Of a stretch of 14,844 nucleotides of DNA, positions 12,143 through 14,844 are shown piece by piece. The notes beneath the pieces were generated by a model. The model saw nothing but the letters and a program-made list of their open reading frames with translations, did not search any database and had not been told where the DNA came from. The number at the start of each line of letters is the position of its first letter. Position 1 is the first letter of the stretch. This stretch comes from Thermoleophilia bacterium (GTDB taxonomy: Bacteria > Actinomycetota > Thermoleophilia > Gaiellales > Gaiellaceae). The translations under genes and the position numbers were made by a program. The stretch lies in assembly GCA_016844515.1 (NCBI GenBank), contig JAERMP010000078.1, positions 1 to 14,844 of the forward strand. The letters run 5' to 3'.

Positions 12143-13522
12143 CTAGGCGATGTTCACCGCGGTGCCGGCGGTGAGGACGACGCGGTCGCCCGCTGCCACG
12201 ATCCCGGCTTCGCGAGCAGCCTCGATCGAGTGCCGCCAGAGGTCGTCGACGTCGCTCGACTCGGGTATCTGGAGCGGAGTCACGCCCCACTCGATCGCCA
12301 TGTGCTGGAGCGACGTGACGACGTGGGTGAGGGCGACGACGGGCCTTCGAGGACGCAGGCGCGCCACCGCCGACGCCGTGCGACCGGTGAAGGTGGGAAC
12401 GAGGATCGCCTTCGCGCCGAGCGCCTCCGCGAGATCGCATGCCGCATTCGACATCGCGCGACCCACCGTCGGCTGTTCTGCGGCGGCCGGGAGCTGATGG
12501 CGGTAGCCGAGGCTCGGCTCGACGGCCCGTGCGATGTTCGCCATCGTTGTGACCGCCTCGAGGGGGTACTCCCCGACGGCGGTCTCAGCAGAAAGCATCA
12601 GCGCGGACGTCCCGTCGAGGATCGCGTTCGCGACATCGGAGGCCTCAGCGCGGGTCGGTTCCGGTCGGTGCACCATCGTCTCGAGCATCTGGGTCGCAGT
12701 GATGGCCGGCTTCCCTCGATCGAGCGCCTCGAGGATGATCCGCTTCTGGAGGAGGGGAACCTCCGCCGCGCCGATCTCGACCCCGAGATCCCCGCGGGCG
12801 ATCATGACCGCGTCTGCCACGTCGAGGATGGCGTCTAGTGCCACCACGGCCTCTTTCAGCTCGATCTTTGCGATCACCCACGCCTGCGATCCGGCGGCCT
12901 CGATTCTGGCTTTCAGCGCAGCGACGTCCACGTGCGTGCGGACGAACGACTGAGCGACGTAGTCGACACCCAGCTCGAGCGCGAAGTCGAGATCCGCGAG
13001 ATCCTTCTCCGTGAGGGACGGAACGGGCAGGGGGACACCGGGAACGTTCACGCCCTTGTGCGGCTCGACCACGCCGGCCGTGACGACGCGGCAGAGCGCC
13101 CTGGCTCCCTCGACGCGCTCGACGCGGAGCCGAACGAGACCGTCGTCGATGAGGATCTCGTCGTCGGGCTCGAGCACCGATCCCAGCACGTCGGGCGCGA
13201 CCGGGAGATCTCCCTCGCGACACGACTCCTCCCCGGCGACGGCGATCGCGTCGCCGGCCTCGAGCTCGATCGGAGCGTCGAGGTTTCCGATCCTGATCTT
13301 CGGGCCCTGCAGATCCGCGATCAGCGCGAGCGACCTTCCGGCCGATGCCTGGACCGCCCGTACAAGGCGAGCGTTCTCGCGGTGCTCTTCGTGGGTGCCA
13401 TGCGAGAAGTTCAACCGCGCGCCGTCCATGCCTGCCTCGACGAGGCGACTGAGGGTCTCCTCGTCGCTCGACGCCGGGCCGATCGTGGCGACGATCTTCG
13501 TCCTGCGGTCGTGTCGGACCAT
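12143..13522 (-). CDS. pyk: Pyruvate kinase
   Basis: This enzyme converts phosphoenolpyruvate and ADP to pyruvate and ATP, the last step of glycolysis. The 459-residue protein is complete. TKIVATIGPAS is at the N-terminus, then MDGARLNFSHG (R36, N38, H41), DLQGPKIRIG, IDDGLVRL, IAKIELKEAV (catalytic K219, E221) and the signature MIARGDLGVEIG (240-251). The catalytic barrel continues through ITATQMLETM and the C-terminal regulatory domain ends GTAVNIA, a little short. The B-domain (about 72-168) is present. The frame extends 20 codons upstream, but those codons run into eno; ATG 13522 starts at the conserved VRHDRRTKI and leaves 10 bp after the eno stop. Cotranscription with eno is likely. Confidence 0.97.
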   Translation of the reverse strand: MVRHDRRTKIVATIGPASSDEETLSRLVEAGMDGARLNFSHGTHEEHRENARLVRAVQASAGRSLALIADLQGPKIRIGNLDAPIELEAGDAIAVAGEESCREGDLPVAPDVLGSVLEPDDEILIDDGLVRLRVERVEGARALCRVVTAGVVEPHKGVNVPGVPLPVPSLTEKDLADLDFALELGVDYVAQSFVRTHVDVAALKARIEAAGSQAWVIAKIELKEAVVALDAILDVADAVMIARGDLGVEIGAAEVPLLQKRIILEALDRGKPAITATQMLETMVHRPEPTRAEASDVANAILDGTSALMLSAETAVGEYPLEAVTTMANIARAVEPSLGYRHQLPAAAEQPTVGRAMSNAACDLAEALGAKAILVPTFTGRTASAVARLRPRRPVVALTHVVTSLQHMAIEWGVTPLQIPESSDVDDLWRHSIEAAREAGIVAAGDRVVLTAGTAVNIA

Positions 13523-13532
13523 GCCTGCCAGG

Positions 13533-14843
<1,311 letters not shown>

Positions 14844-14844
14844 G

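Overview
This window comes from a GC-rich chromosome of an actinobacterium. I infer the class Thermoleophilia (Gaiellales or Solirubrobacterales type). The reasons are the eno / ftsB / DUF501 neighbourhood, the GC-rich codon use, the heavy use of GTG and TTG starts, and several genes that look leaderless, with a TANNNT -10 box about 7 nt before the start codon. No rRNA, tRNA, CRISPR array, phage or transposase gene is visible.

Layout, left to right. (1) 40-1573: a metallo-beta-lactamase-fold hydrolase on the minus strand, a divergent decayed GNAT acetyltransferase, and a small dimeric-barrel-like protein with a strong Shine-Dalgarno. (2) 1655-3215: a hairpin, then a NarL-type response regulator broken by an in-frame TAG, a histidine kinase of the DegS/NarX type with a degenerate ATP-binding domain, and a 65-residue conserved-looking protein. 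(3) 3222-4259: a 7Fe-type ferredoxin frameshifted by a 7-bp tandem duplication, a solo receiver-like protein, and a divergent DUF309 protein. (4) 9801 down to 4260, minus strand: one tightly packed probable operon. In order it encodes a small membrane protein, a membrane-fused spermidine-synthase-like protein, a glycerophosphodiester phosphodiesterase, an L,D-transpeptidase, a TlpA/CcmG-like thioredoxin, CcmH and CcdA. Most junctions are 4-bp GTGA overlaps, but ccmH and ccdA are separated by a 164-bp inverted-repeat element. (5) 9875-11511: a four-helix membrane protein on the plus strand, then a two-gene minus-strand pair of unknown function, a hairpin relic and DUF501. (6) 11512-14807: an array of perfect hairpins, then ftsB, pyruvate kinase and enolase, all minus strand with transcription running eno > pyk > ftsB.

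How the genes fit together: eno and pyk catalyse the last two steps of glycolysis and lie 10 bp apart. FtsB and DUF501 are the usual actinobacterial companions of eno. TlpA, CcmH and CcdA form an extracytoplasmic thiol-redox / cytochrome c maturation set. They share an operon with envelope functions (L,D-transpeptidase and phosphodiesterase).

The most striking points are: (a) the long inverted repeat between ccmH and ccdA, which in the mRNA would pair the ccdA Shine-Dalgarno with a complementary arm; (b) three separate lesions between about 960 and 3530 (a 1-nt deletion, a nonsense codon and a 7-bp duplication), which may be real decay or assembly error; (c) a repeated TANNNT-N6..8-start architecture at seven genes; (d) tandem mini-hairpins with GC(GNA)GC triloops, one of which recurs about 700 bp away against the unresolved 5' end of another gene. 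Nothing here clearly qualifies as a new defence or metabolic system.
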